The translations under genes and the position numbers were made by a program. DNA of 64,000 nt. Source: Saprospiraceae bacterium. GTDB taxonomy: Bacteria > Bacteroidota > Bacteroidia > Chitinophagales > Saprospiraceae. This document shows, one piece after another, positions 18,671-27,784 of this stretch (positions within the stretch are counted from its first letter, which is position 1; each line of letters opens with the position of its first letter). Location: contig JADJLQ010000001.1 in NCBI GenBank assembly GCA_016709995.1, positions 1,646,001-1,710,000 on the forward strand, in the 5' to 3' direction. Below the pieces are notes generated by a model. It was given only the letters and a program-made list of their open reading frames with translations, was not told where the DNA came from and did not search any database.

Positions 18671-19462
18671 GTGACGGATAGCAGCAGATATATACACGGA
18701 GTTTCACCAGGTGAACAGATTAGGCTTAGTTTGTTAAATCAACTTACGAACAAATCCTTTATAGAGTTTTTACAATTGCAAGGCCATGAAAATGTGCTGG
18801 AGTTAGGATCAGGTTTAGGCCTTTTAAGTGCCGAAGTCGCCAGCCAATTGACTACTGGGTTTGCTACCGGGATAGAACTGTCGAAAGAACAATTGAGCCA
18901 AACTCCACAGACTCCTTCCAACCTTGAGTTTATGCTGGGAGATGTACACGATCTGCCATTTGGCGATCAAACATTTGACTTAGTATATGGCCGATATATC
19001 CTGGAACATGTCAGTGATCCAATCCAGGTGATCCAACAAGCCAAACGGGTTCTGGTGACTGATGGGCGAATATGTTTTCAAGAAAACAGTACTCTTTGGA
19101 TGGAGTTTTATCCATCATGTCCTCATTTTACCTATGCCTGGAAGAAATTTGCTCAGTTGCAGAGCAAGTTAGGCGGGGATGCCATGATAGGGATCAAATT
19201 GTTTGATCGCGTCAAAAAGTGTGGGTTCAGAGAAATCTCTATCTCACTTTCGCCAGAAATACATAGTGCAGATACTCCATCATTCAGGCCCTGGATCGAA
19301 AATCTAATCGGTAACCTGCAAAGTGCTGAGCGCAAATTGGTTGAATCCAATCTCCTCACCCAATCTGAGTATCAAAATGCCATTGAGGAACTCTCAGAAT
19401 TTGTGGAACATCCCTATGCATCCACTTATTTTGCCTGGAATCGACTAGAAGCCATCAAATAA
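18671..19462 (+). CDS. Class I SAM-dependent methyltransferase
   Basis: The 263-residue product carries the class I methyltransferase motifs: VLELGSGLGLLSAEVA at about residues 38-53 (SAM-binding motif I), a GIELS acidic end of strand 2, LGDVHDLPF near 87, and the FDLVYGRYILEH segment near 100. The start is GTG; there is no in-frame ATG before the conserved region. The substrate cannot be inferred. It stands alone between divergent trkH and convergent murB. Methyltransferase_11/25-type small-molecule enzymes have this size. Confidence 0.82.
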   Translation: MTDSSRYIHGVSPGEQIRLSLLNQLTNKSFIEFLQLQGHENVLELGSGLGLLSAEVASQLTTGFATGIELSKEQLSQTPQTPSNLEFMLGDVHDLPFGDQTFDLVYGRYILEHVSDPIQVIQQAKRVLVTDGRICFQENSTLWMEFYPSCPHFTYAWKKFAQLQSKLGGDAMIGIKLFDRVKKCGFREISISLSPEIHSADTPSFRPWIENLIGNLQSAERKLVESNLLTQSEYQNAIEELSEFVEHPYASTYFAWNRLEAIK

Positions 19463-19487
19463 TCTCTTAATCTTGATCTATAGAAAG

Positions 19488-20492
19488 TTACCAGATATTG
19501 ATCTCAGGTAAGAGATTGATCCCATATTTATCGAGTATGTCCTTTTGCACCAATTTTGAAAATTGTAAGATTTCATGGCCCGTAGCTCCCCCTCTATTCA
19601 CTATGACCAGGGCTTGCTTTTCATAGCAGCCAACCTGACCAATCGCCTTACCCTTCCAGCCTGCACGATCTATCAGCCATCCGGCCGGGACTTTAATCTC
19701 TTCACCAGATGGATACCCTGGCATGTCCGGATGATTGGCTAAAAGTTCTTCATAATGAGCTTTTCGGATGATTGGATTTTTAAAAAACGAGCCTGCATTG
19801 CCTATTTTTTTAGGGTCCGGCAGCTTTTGTTCTCTGACTTCCATGACGATTTGATGGATATCTTGTATGGTAGCACGCTTCAGATTTTTTTCCAATATTT
19901 TTTTCTCAATATCTGCATACTTTGTATTTGGCTGTGACCTGGGATTGAGTTTGAGCACTATATGGGTGATGAAGTAATGACCTTTGTACGGAGGATGTTT
20001 AAATATACTGTCACGATATCCAAACCCACATTCTCCTGCACCGAATATTTCGATCTTTCCAGTAGAAAGATTCATGGCTTCGACCTCGATCAAAGTATCC
20101 TTAATTTCAGTGCCATAGGCTCCAATATTTTGGACCGGAGCAGCGCCAACGGTGCCCGGGATCAAAGATAGATTTTCTAATCCTCCCCACCCTTGACCCA
20201 CTGTCCATTTTACTATTGAGTGCCAGTTTTCCCCTGAACCGATTTTTATGACCACTTCATGATTAGAATCGGATAGTACGGCTTTGCCCATTAGTTCATT
20301 TTTAATCACCAACCTGTCAATATCTTTGGTTAATAAGATATTACTACCTCCCCCTAAAATATATGGATCTGCCTCGAGATCAGCGACTTTTTTTAGGTCT
20401 TCAATAGACAGGATTTGGGCAAACAACAATGCCTTTTGATCTACTCCAAAAGTATTGAATGGCGCTAAAGAGACTTTTTTCCTTACTATCAT
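19488..20492 (-). CDS. murB: UDP-N-acetylmuramate dehydrogenase MurB
   Basis: MurB reduces UDP-GlcNAc-enolpyruvate to UDP-MurNAc in peptidoglycan synthesis. FAD-binding motifs are clear: YILGGGSNILL near residue 45, and the SLIPGTVGAAPVQNIGAYG segment near 110. The proton-donor serine lies in NAGSFFKNP near 230. Length and the type I arrangement (E. coli-like, with the extra loop) are normal. A TTG lies one codon upstream, but the ATG at 20492 overlaps the stop of the ABC exporter gene as TGATG, which indicates translational coupling and decides the start. Confidence 0.94.
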   Translation of the reverse strand: MIVRKKVSLAPFNTFGVDQKALLFAQILSIEDLKKVADLEADPYILGGGSNILLTKDIDRLVIKNELMGKAVLSDSNHEVVIKIGSGENWHSIVKWTVGQGWGGLENLSLIPGTVGAAPVQNIGAYGTEIKDTLIEVEAMNLSTGKIEIFGAGECGFGYRDSIFKHPPYKGHYFITHIVLKLNPRSQPNTKYADIEKKILEKNLKRATIQDIHQIVMEVREQKLPDPKKIGNAGSFFKNPIIRKAHYEELLANHPDMPGYPSGEEIKVPAGWLIDRAGWKGKAIGQVGCYEKQALVIVNRGGATGHEILQFSKLVQKDILDKYGINLLPEINIW

Positions 20493-22345
20493 CAAGAAGT
20501 CGACAAAGATAGTGCATCGCGGCTAGAGCCTAGTTCTTTATTAGACTCAAACTGAAGTCTGGCAAGACTGCTATAAGCTCCATCAACCATTGCTGCCAGT
20601 TGATCATGAGTGCCTTGCTCGACGATCATACCATCATCCAATACGTAGATGCAGTCGACATCCCTGATCGTGGATAGTCTATGGGCGATAATAATTGATG
20701 TTCGCCCTTCCATTAAGGTTTTGAGTGCATCCTGAACTACTTTTTCTGATTCGGCATCGAGGGCAGAAGTAGCTTCGTCCAATATCAGGATAGACGGGTC
20801 CCTCAAAATAGCCCGGGCTATAGCTATGCGCTGTTTCTGTCCACCGCTTAGCTTGATACCCCGCTCTCCGACTATGGTTTCAAAACCTTCCGGAAAACTA
20901 TTGATAAATTCAAGACTATTGGATTTCCTGGCTGCAGCCACTACTTCCATTTGGGTTGCATCAGGCTTGCCATATAAAATGTTTTCGCGAATAGTACCTC
21001 CAAATAATAAGACTTCCTGTGGCACTATGCCAAAGTATCTGCGATAATCTGTGATTTCATAATCCAAAATGTTTTTGCCGCCAACAAGAATCGAGCCTCC
21101 TTGAATATCATAGAACCTGAGAAGCAATTGGGCTATAGTGGACTTACCTACTCCGCTGGAGCCTACAAATGCGATTTTTTGTCCTGCACCAATACTAAAA
21201 GAAACTTTTTTCAAAACTTTCATGTCCGGCCGGCTTGGGTAACTGAATTCTACCTTGTCAAAAAGTATGTCTGCCTGTATCGGCGGCAAAGGTCCTCTGT
21301 CTGATTCAATATTGACTTCAGCCTCTTTATGAAGAATTTCTTTAAGTCTCTCAGTGCCTCCAATCACCGAAACCAGTTGGGTATAAAAATTGCCCAGGCT
21401 CGCAATGGCTACTCCGATAATAGCGGTAAAGGAAAACACATTAAGTAAATCTCCAGGGCTCATCGTACCATTTTGTACATACTTAGCTCCCAACCAAATA
21501 ATAAAAAACAAGGCTCCAAATAAGGCTACAATAATATATGTGCCAAACAAAGCCCTAAACTTGGACAACTTCAGAGAAATCGTGACTAAACCGGTTACCT
21601 TGTCAGCGTATCGTTTGTATTCGAAAGGCTCGTTGGTAAATGACTTCACCGTATAAATCGATTGAAGGGTCTCATCCAGTATCACATTGGTACTGGCCAG
21701 TTCCTCCTGTCTTTGTTTAGACCCCCGGCGGATATATCTTCCAAAAAACATTGCACCGACGACAATCAGCGGAAATACTGCCAGCATGATAAATGAAAGC
21801 TTAGGATTGGAGATCAATAGGTACAAAATACCCCCAATGAGTATCATGAGTTGCCTGACAAACTCCGCCAGGGTGATTGAAAATGCAGAATATAACTGAT
21901 CTACATCACTGGTCAATCGGCTACTGATCTCCCCAACTCTCGATTTTTCGTAAAATGGGAACGGTAGGGAAATCAGGTTGTGATACAAGTCCTTGCGCAA
22001 ATCAGCGGTACCTTTTTCACTCACTACAGCAAATAACATGACCCTGAAATAGGAAATCACTCCTTGAATAACCAGGATAGCCAGCAAGATCAATCCAGCT
22101 TCGGATAAGGATATATTCCACTCAGACTTACCCAAAGCTATGTCCAGCATTTTACCGCTCAAGGGTACCAATTCGAGAAATAAAAGGCTGCTCAATGCCA
22201 ATAATACCAACCCACCAAAGAATTGCCACCGGTAAGGCCTGATGTATTTGAATACATAAAGGGATGACTTGAGGCGGGCCCAATTCATCTTGGGTTTTGC
22301 TGTGGGGTCAATGGAAGTGCTGTTAATGTTAGATTCTTGAGCCAT
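20492..22345 (-). CDS. ABC exporter, fused permease-ATPase (MsbA/BmrA-like)
   Basis: The 617-residue half-transporter has six membrane helices at about residues 35-320. The nucleotide-binding domain follows: Walker A GSSGVGKST near 407, Q-loop in FGIVPQEVLLFGG, signature LSGGQKQRIAIARA near 508, Walker B ILILDEATSALD, and the switch histidine in IIAHRLSTI. It works as a homodimer in the inner membrane; likely cargo is lipid or drug, as for MsbA or multidrug half-exporters. Coupling to murB through a TGATG overlap hints at an envelope role, which is inference only. Confidence 0.9.
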   Translation of the reverse strand: MAQESNINSTSIDPTAKPKMNWARLKSSLYVFKYIRPYRWQFFGGLVLLALSSLLFLELVPLSGKMLDIALGKSEWNISLSEAGLILLAILVIQGVISYFRVMLFAVVSEKGTADLRKDLYHNLISLPFPFYEKSRVGEISSRLTSDVDQLYSAFSITLAEFVRQLMILIGGILYLLISNPKLSFIMLAVFPLIVVGAMFFGRYIRRGSKQRQEELASTNVILDETLQSIYTVKSFTNEPFEYKRYADKVTGLVTISLKLSKFRALFGTYIIVALFGALFFIIWLGAKYVQNGTMSPGDLLNVFSFTAIIGVAIASLGNFYTQLVSVIGGTERLKEILHKEAEVNIESDRGPLPPIQADILFDKVEFSYPSRPDMKVLKKVSFSIGAGQKIAFVGSSGVGKSTIAQLLLRFYDIQGGSILVGGKNILDYEITDYRRYFGIVPQEVLLFGGTIRENILYGKPDATQMEVVAAARKSNSLEFINSFPEGFETIVGERGIKLSGGQKQRIAIARAILRDPSILILDEATSALDAESEKVVQDALKTLMEGRTSIIIAHRLSTIRDVDCIYVLDDGMIVEQGTHDQLAAMVDGAYSSLARLQFESNKELGSSRDALSLSTS

Positions 22346-22531
22346 GATTTGGTGTGCAAATTTAGTGGTTTTAACTATTCAGCTTTGAAATGAATAAAAG
22401 TGGGTGTGGTGATTCCAATTTTCTTGAAGTAAGCCTCCCTCTGACATTATAATACAGCCATTAAGTGCGAAAAGACATTTTTTTCAATTTTAACAACCAA
22501 TAATTATTCTTAACATCCCGTTTGGTATACT

Positions 22532-24301
22532 ATGAAACTCCTGCTAAACCTCTTAATTTTAGTGATATTAGGCCCTCATTTACTCTTAGCTACCACATAT
22601 TATGTTGGGCCCGGGGGTAGTGACGGCTTTAATGGGTTGAGTCTTGCGACCTCCTTCCGCACCTTGCAAAAAGCGGCTAATACGGTGAGCGCAGGGGATC
22701 TGGTGCTAGTCAGTGACAGCACCTATGCCGGGTTTCACCATACTACTTCAGGTACTGCTGCCAATCCGATCATTTTCAAAGCAAATGGAACTCAAGTCAT
22801 TATAAATCGTCGCAATGCCACTACCCCTGATGGCATCAATATAGAAGGAGCTGATTGGATAGTGATCGATGGATTTACTGTCATCAAGCAGCCCAGGGCC
22901 GGTATCAGGGCGGCCCTATCCAATCATGTGACGGTGAAAAACAATCGTTGCCTCAATAATCAACGCTGGGGGATTTTCACAGGGTTTACAGATGATTTTA
23001 TTGCAGAGTATAATGAATGTGCTTTTTCAGCATTAGAGCATGGCATTTATGTCTCCAACAGCAGCGACCGGGCTATCATCCGATACAATACCTCTCATGA
23101 CAACCGTGCGGCCGGACTGCACTTTAATGGGGATATCAGCCAGGGAGGAGACGGCATCAACCATGATCCTCAGGTGTATAATAATATCATTTACCAAAAC
23201 GGATTAGGAGGTGGGTCAGCCATCAATATGGATGGTAATCAAAATGCGCTCATATATAACAATCTGCTTTACGAAAATCACTCTACAGGTATAGCACTCT
23301 ATCAAATAGATGGTGGTGGTGCATCCACCGGCGCCAGGATATACCACAATACCATCATCCAGGCTACGAATAGCAGATGGGGTATCCTCCTGGTGGATGG
23401 AGCCAGCAATGCTATAATTAAAAATAATATCATCCTCAACCAGCATCCTACGCGGGGTGCTATCAATGTGGACCCTGCTTCCAGAACCGGCCTGGTAAGC
23501 GACTATAATATCCTTACCAATCGATTTACCTTTGATGACGCCAATACGGTCATCGATTCTACAGGATGGAGAGGGCAAGGGTATGATCTACATTCGTATT
23601 TTTCTCCCAATGTCAACAATTTATTTACAAATTTTAGTGGTTCAGATTATAGTTTAGCTTCTGGTTCGGTAGCGATTAATTTTGGAACCACTGACATAAC
23701 CCCATCCATCTTTTTAGATCTGCTCAATCAGACCAGGCCTATTGGTTCACGACCGGATGCAGGGGCCTATGAGTCAACATTTGCTCCTCTTCCTATACAT
23801 TGGATCAGCGCAGCTGCCCGGGTCAATGTTGAGGAAATAACGATCACAGGAAAGATAGAGGATATTGAAAACGCATGTACTATAAGTCTATACAAATGGG
23901 ACGATGCTGGTGAAGTATATAGAAAAATAGATCAGCAAAAATTCAATTTTTCCTCCAGCGCTATCTCTGTTATATTCAAACAATATCCTGGATCGGGCAG
24001 ACATCGGTATAAAATGGCCGCTATGGCTTTTGAAAGTGAGGAAATTCAATCAAAGGAACTAGCTGTAAACATTGCGTCAAATGCACCGCAATTATCACCT
24101 AACCCAACCAACGGCATTGTCAAAGTCGCGGGGTTGAAAGACAATGCCTCGTGGAGGATCTTTGACGCTGCGGGGAGGTTATTACAACAAGGTTTTAATA
24201 ACGTACACCAAATCGATCTTAGCAATTTTACCCCCGGCGCTTACCTGGTATCAATAATATCTGGCGGATTTAACAGCTTTCAATGGGTGCAAAAGTTCTA
24301 G
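22532..24301 (+). CDS. Secreted right-handed beta-helix protein with T9SS sorting domain
   Basis: The 589-residue product starts with a signal peptide (about 20 residues, cleavage after LLA). YYVGPGGSDGFNGLS at about 23-37 is the typical entry of DUF1565/choice-of-anchor-Q beta-helix proteins and polysaccharide lyases. Residues 60-400 hold parallel beta-helix coils with repeated Asn/Gly-rich turns (NNIIYQNG, NNLLYENH, HNTIIQA). The last 70 residues form a T9SS type A sorting domain, with SPNPTNGIVKV as entry, so the protein is exported to the surface. A polysaccharide lyase or binding role is plausible given the pectin cluster in this window, but no catalytic residues can be assigned. Confidence 0.82.
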   Translation: MKLLLNLLILVILGPHLLLATTYYVGPGGSDGFNGLSLATSFRTLQKAANTVSAGDLVLVSDSTYAGFHHTTSGTAANPIIFKANGTQVIINRRNATTPDGINIEGADWIVIDGFTVIKQPRAGIRAALSNHVTVKNNRCLNNQRWGIFTGFTDDFIAEYNECAFSALEHGIYVSNSSDRAIIRYNTSHDNRAAGLHFNGDISQGGDGINHDPQVYNNIIYQNGLGGGSAINMDGNQNALIYNNLLYENHSTGIALYQIDGGGASTGARIYHNTIIQATNSRWGILLVDGASNAIIKNNIILNQHPTRGAINVDPASRTGLVSDYNILTNRFTFDDANTVIDSTGWRGQGYDLHSYFSPNVNNLFTNFSGSDYSLASGSVAINFGTTDITPSIFLDLLNQTRPIGSRPDAGAYESTFAPLPIHWISAAARVNVEEITITGKIEDIENACTISLYKWDDAGEVYRKIDQQKFNFSSSAISVIFKQYPGSGRHRYKMAAMAFESEEIQSKELAVNIASNAPQLSPNPTNGIVKVAGLKDNASWRIFDAAGRLLQQGFNNVHQIDLSNFTPGAYLVSIISGGFNSFQWVQKF

Positions 24302-24326
24302 ACTATCCGGGTATCGTGGCAAAAGC

Positions 24327-24731
24327 TCACATATCCATTCTATTGCTTCTATTTTGCTTTTTTACTCCCTGAAGTCTTTTACCTGCCAGACGGGCCTCTA
24401 TGCTGGCTTTGGACCGTTTGGTTTTATGTCTTTTTTTAGGCGGAATGAGCGCGGTATCTATTAGATTTTGGAACTTTAAAATAGCTGCTTCCTTATTGGC
24501 AGCCTGAGATCGGCTGGCGTATGACTGCAGATAGAGTTCGCCGGCAATATTAATCCTGGTAGGATATTTTTGATGAATGATGGCTCTGTGTTCAGGCGTA
24601 AGGGCAGAGGCTTCGATATCAAAATACATGGATACTTTGCTTTCTGTTTTATTGACATGTTGTCCTCCGGGGCCACTACTTCTGCTCGTTTCAAACCGAC
24701 AGACTTTTAAAAGGTCTGTAATATCAATCAT
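24327..24731 (-). CDS. arfB: Peptidyl-tRNA hydrolase ArfB (YaeJ-type ribosome rescue factor)
   Basis: ArfB releases nascent peptides from ribosomes stalled at the end of truncated mRNAs. The product of about 134 residues has the catalytic GGQ in RSSGPGGQHVNKTESKV near residue 25, and a basic C-terminal tail rich in Lys and Arg that enters the empty mRNA channel. It has one domain only, unlike RF1/RF2. A TTG frame start exists 15 bp upstream; the ATG at 24731 is preferred because it gives the usual short N-terminus. It lies 24 bp downstream of galK. Confidence 0.91.
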   Translation of the reverse strand: MIDITDLLKVCRFETSRSSGPGGQHVNKTESKVSMYFDIEASALTPEHRAIIHQKYPTRINIAGELYLQSYASRSQAANKEAAILKFQNLIDTALIPPKKRHKTKRSKASIEARLAGKRLQGVKKQNRSNRMDM

Positions 24732-24755
24732 GAGACAAAGATACAAGCGTCCGGC

Positions 24756-25937
24756 TCACGCCAGCGATGTGACTACACGCTCCCCTAAATTGACATCAAT
24801 AAATTCAGGAGTCAATCCAAACTTTTTTTCATAAGCTGGCACCAAAACTTCTTTAAAGGCAGCTTCGACGGAGTAGTCCATCAGACAAAGCACACAACCA
24901 CCAAAACCGCCTCCCATGATGCGGGCTCCGGCTACGCCGGATTTAACTGCTTCTTCAACGATAAAATCAGCTTCTTCGCATGACACTGCATAGTCGTGCT
25001 TCAAGCTTTCATGGGTTGCATACATCAACTCGCCCGCAAATAAAAAATCGCCCTGGGCGACAGCCTCCGCAAACTGAATGACTCTTTGATGTTCTGAGAT
25101 CGCATGTCGCGCCCGTTTAAATTCAGTCTGATCAAAAGGTGGCATAGCATTTAATTCATCGATACTAAACTCCCTGTAAGATCCGGACTTTGAGTAAAAT
25201 GATTTTAATGATTCCAGGGCTGACTCACCTTCTCTACGGCGACGGGCATATCCACCATCAGTCAACTCATGATGCACCTTGGTATTGATCAATCTCAGCA
25301 CGTATTCTTTGAGGTCCACTTTAATTTCTTTAATCTTAAGACCATCGAAATCGATCAATAAAAAACTATCCTTTTTACCCATCAGGCTGGCATACTGATC
25401 CATGAGGCCGCAGGGTGTACCCAGTCTATGCTCCGTGGTTTGGGCTATCAAGGCAATTTTCTCGAGGCTGATCAGCCAGCCATTGTACTCTGCCAACGCA
25501 CTGACAAAACCACATAATAATGCTGCTGAAGAGGAGAGGCCGGCTCCTACAGGAATGGTACTGGTCAGCGCCACATTAAATGGACGACTTTTATAACCAC
25601 TTTCAAGCAGGATCTCCAATACTTTGATAATATATTTTTTCCAATGATGATTACCGGGATCGATAGTGCCATTAGCAGGGATGATGATTTGTTCATCAAA
25701 AGTGCCGCTGTATACTTTGCTGTCTGACTGGTCAGCAGGACCCAGGCAAATCACGATGTACCGATCTATGGCAGCGGGCATCACATATCCCCCGTAATAA
25801 TCGATATGTTCACCTATAAGGTTAATTCTACCTGGTGATTGTACTTTGATCGTCGGAGCTACATGATAAATCTCGCTGAAAAGAATTTCACAATCTATGT
25901 GAACAGATTCTTCTATGAGGGTGGATGAATTAGACAT
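24756..25937 (-). CDS. galK: Galactokinase
   Basis: GalK phosphorylates galactose to galactose 1-phosphate in the cytoplasm. The 393-residue GHMP kinase has the sugar-binding signature GRINLIGEHIDYYGG at about residues 36-50, the ATP loop PVGAGLSSSAAL near 130, the catalytic Asp in GLMDQYAS near 175, and the C-terminal GGGFGGCVLCL near 338. No galT, galE or galM is adjacent, so the Leloir pathway is not clustered here. It lies downstream of a LacI-type regulator, a possible but unproven controller. Confidence 0.93.
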   Translation of the reverse strand: MSNSSTLIEESVHIDCEILFSEIYHVAPTIKVQSPGRINLIGEHIDYYGGYVMPAAIDRYIVICLGPADQSDSKVYSGTFDEQIIIPANGTIDPGNHHWKKYIIKVLEILLESGYKSRPFNVALTSTIPVGAGLSSSAALLCGFVSALAEYNGWLISLEKIALIAQTTEHRLGTPCGLMDQYASLMGKKDSFLLIDFDGLKIKEIKVDLKEYVLRLINTKVHHELTDGGYARRRREGESALESLKSFYSKSGSYREFSIDELNAMPPFDQTEFKRARHAISEHQRVIQFAEAVAQGDFLFAGELMYATHESLKHDYAVSCEEADFIVEEAVKSGVAGARIMGGGFGGCVLCLMDYSVEAAFKEVLVPAYEKKFGLTPEFIDVNLGERVVTSLA

Positions 25938-26115
25938 AATTTATCGGCCTACAATGATTTGTGAGTAAAAAGAGGATTCCAGACCTTTGGGAAAAGCAAG
26001 TCAAAGCAGTAGGTATCATTTTTATATAACAGAAATATGGTACTTCTATTTTCAAATGAAAGGTAGCTAAATAATTGAATTCTGTAAAATCAAGGTTAGA
26101 ATATTTTATGAAGCA

Positions 26116-26297
26116 TCAAATTTTATTCAAAAAACCCAAGGCTTCCATCCAATCGTTGAAGCGATACTGCCAGGTTTTGACAGACCCTGAGGTAGAAGAT
26201 TTGACTCCAAAAGCATGATTTCCTGAGCATAAAGCAAAATTGGTAAGGAGACTGCGCTCGTCACTAAGGTTAGGTGTGTTGCTATTTTTTTCATCAT
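26116..26297 (-). pseudogene. Stub of a secreted alpha/beta-hydrolase esterase gene (internal deletion)
   Basis: A signal peptide in one frame (start about 26297, MMKKIATHLTLV, hydrophobic core, ending LLYAQ) runs directly into a different frame. That second frame reads GNHAFGVKSSTSG, then WQYRFNDWMEALGFL, and stops at 26116. The second part looks like the last 35 residues of BD-FAE/acetyl-xylan-esterase-type alpha/beta hydrolases, where a GGHGFGL-like segment holds the catalytic histidine and a W..GFL helix ends the chain. The some 240 codons expected in between are absent. The simplest reading is a deletion joining the first and last parts of one gene out of frame. Frame join and homology are seen by eye only. 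Confidence 0.5.
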
Positions 26298-26336
26298 CCT
26301 GGGCTTAAGCATACTATTGAGAGGACTTATTTTTTT

Positions 26337-26555
26337 TTAATATCTGGCATTAAACTCATCGTACAAGTTGATCAGGTCATTGGATTTGCCTTGTCTATCA
26401 AAGTTCATCTCCCAGGTGGATAGTGGTTCCCAAATACAGGTGCCTTTGCCTTTGCCATCGGGCAGCTCAAAGACCATTTTGTGTATTTCTTCTTTTTTGG
26501 CGGAGTATTCGACTACATAGTCATCTTTATGAAATCGATGTATGAGTTCATCCAT
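26337..26555 (-). CDS. Small protein of 72 residues, unknown
   Basis: This is an acidic/basic mixed soluble peptide without signal or membrane segment. It has a WEPLSTWEMNFDRQG segment and a helical C-terminus. It lies 80 bp downstream of the LacI regulator gene on the same strand and just upstream of the esterase stub. Codon use and an ATG start argue for a real gene, but it could also be a domain left from a larger decayed gene. No family is recognised. Confidence 0.45.
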   Translation of the reverse strand: MDELIHRFHKDDYVVEYSAKKEEIHKMVFELPDGKGKGTCIWEPLSTWEMNFDRQGKSNDLINLYDEFNARY

Positions 26556-26635
26556 ATTCGCTTACAGATCTTCCATCTGAAAATATTTTAGTCATTCTAC
26601 TATATACAAATTGTGATGAAATAAATTCTATTTTA

Positions 26636-27667
26636 TTAAGCCAGTTTCCTGTTGGAAGAATCACGAAATACAGGTATGGGTTCGAGTTTGATATTTCGCA
26701 CTTCCAGAATATGCGGGCTTTTAATGTTTTTGATATGTTCCAGAATTAGATTACAGACTTCTTTGCCCATGTTGACTGTTTGCTGATCGATTGATGATAG
26801 GCTTGGGGTGATGTGCTCACCAAATAACTCATTCGCAAAGCCCATGACACCAAATTCTGTTGGGATAATGACACCTTGATGCTTCAACTCTTTGATAGCC
26901 CCTAAAGCGGTAAAATCTTCAACTGCGAATACTGCATCTGGCTTTTGAGCCCCTTTGAGCAACTGTTTTATCCCGTTACGACCAGCCTCTATACTCACGT
27001 TACCATCGACGATCCAATCATATATAATGGGTCGGTGATGATCTTTGAGTGCCTGCATATAACCCATTTTTCGATCATGAAAAATTTGTACGTGATCCGG
27101 CCCGGCGACATGGGCTACATGCCTATATCCCTGATCGATCAAATGGGAAGTGGCTAAATAAGCTCCTTTGAAATCATCTACTACGACAGAAGGAATCCCC
27201 AGCTGATCATTGTGTCTATCAAAAAATGCAATTGGAATGCCTTTGCTTTTTACTTCCAAAAAATGAGTAAAGTCTTCGGTTTGTTTAGAAATCGAAACGA
27301 CAATTCCATCTACCCTAGCCGATAAAAAAGTTGCTATGCCCTGGATCTCATGGTCTTTCATTTCATTGGTTTGATAGATCAAAACATTATAACCCTCATT
27401 GTTGGCTATACTTTCTATACCGTGCACTACCGAACCAAAAAAATTTATCTCTGCACTGGGTATCATGACGCCGATTAAATGAGACTTACCTGACCTCAGC
27501 GAGGAGGCTATCTTGTTAATTTTAAAGTTTAGTTTTTCTGCACAATTCTGTACTCTGACTTTCATTTCATAGCTGATCCTCGGATGATCATTTAACGCCC
27601 TGGAGACGGTAGCAGCCGTTGTGTTTAATTCTTTAGCAATATCTAAAATGGTCACCCGACGACTCAT
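26636..27667 (-). CDS. LacI family transcriptional regulator
   Basis: The repressor of about 343 residues begins with the LacI helix-turn-helix (VTILDIAKELNTTAATVSRALN at about residues 5-26; the core T.DIA....... TVSRALN pattern is intact). The hinge helix and a periplasmic-binding-like effector domain follow (residues 60-335). A TTG start nine bases upstream is possible; ATG 27667 is preferred as it matches the usual family N-terminus. Targets are probably nearby sugar genes; the galactokinase, the decayed esterase and the small protein downstream are candidates by position only. No operator palindrome was recognised with confidence. Confidence 0.9.
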   Translation of the reverse strand: MSRRVTILDIAKELNTTAATVSRALNDHPRISYEMKVRVQNCAEKLNFKINKIASSLRSGKSHLIGVMIPSAEINFFGSVVHGIESIANNEGYNVLIYQTNEMKDHEIQGIATFLSARVDGIVVSISKQTEDFTHFLEVKSKGIPIAFFDRHNDQLGIPSVVVDDFKGAYLATSHLIDQGYRHVAHVAGPDHVQIFHDRKMGYMQALKDHHRPIIYDWIVDGNVSIEAGRNGIKQLLKGAQKPDAVFAVEDFTALGAIKELKHQGVIIPTEFGVMGFANELFGEHITPSLSSIDQQTVNMGKEVCNLILEHIKNIKSPHILEVRNIKLEPIPVFRDSSNRKLA

Positions 27668-27784
27668 AATTCTCAACTAACTTAAAAGGTTTAATAAAAA
27701 ACAAACAATGTTATTTTGTGCAATCGTTTACGCAAATTTCAACGAATTTAAACAAAATATTGATTAATTAAAATTGAAAATGAC

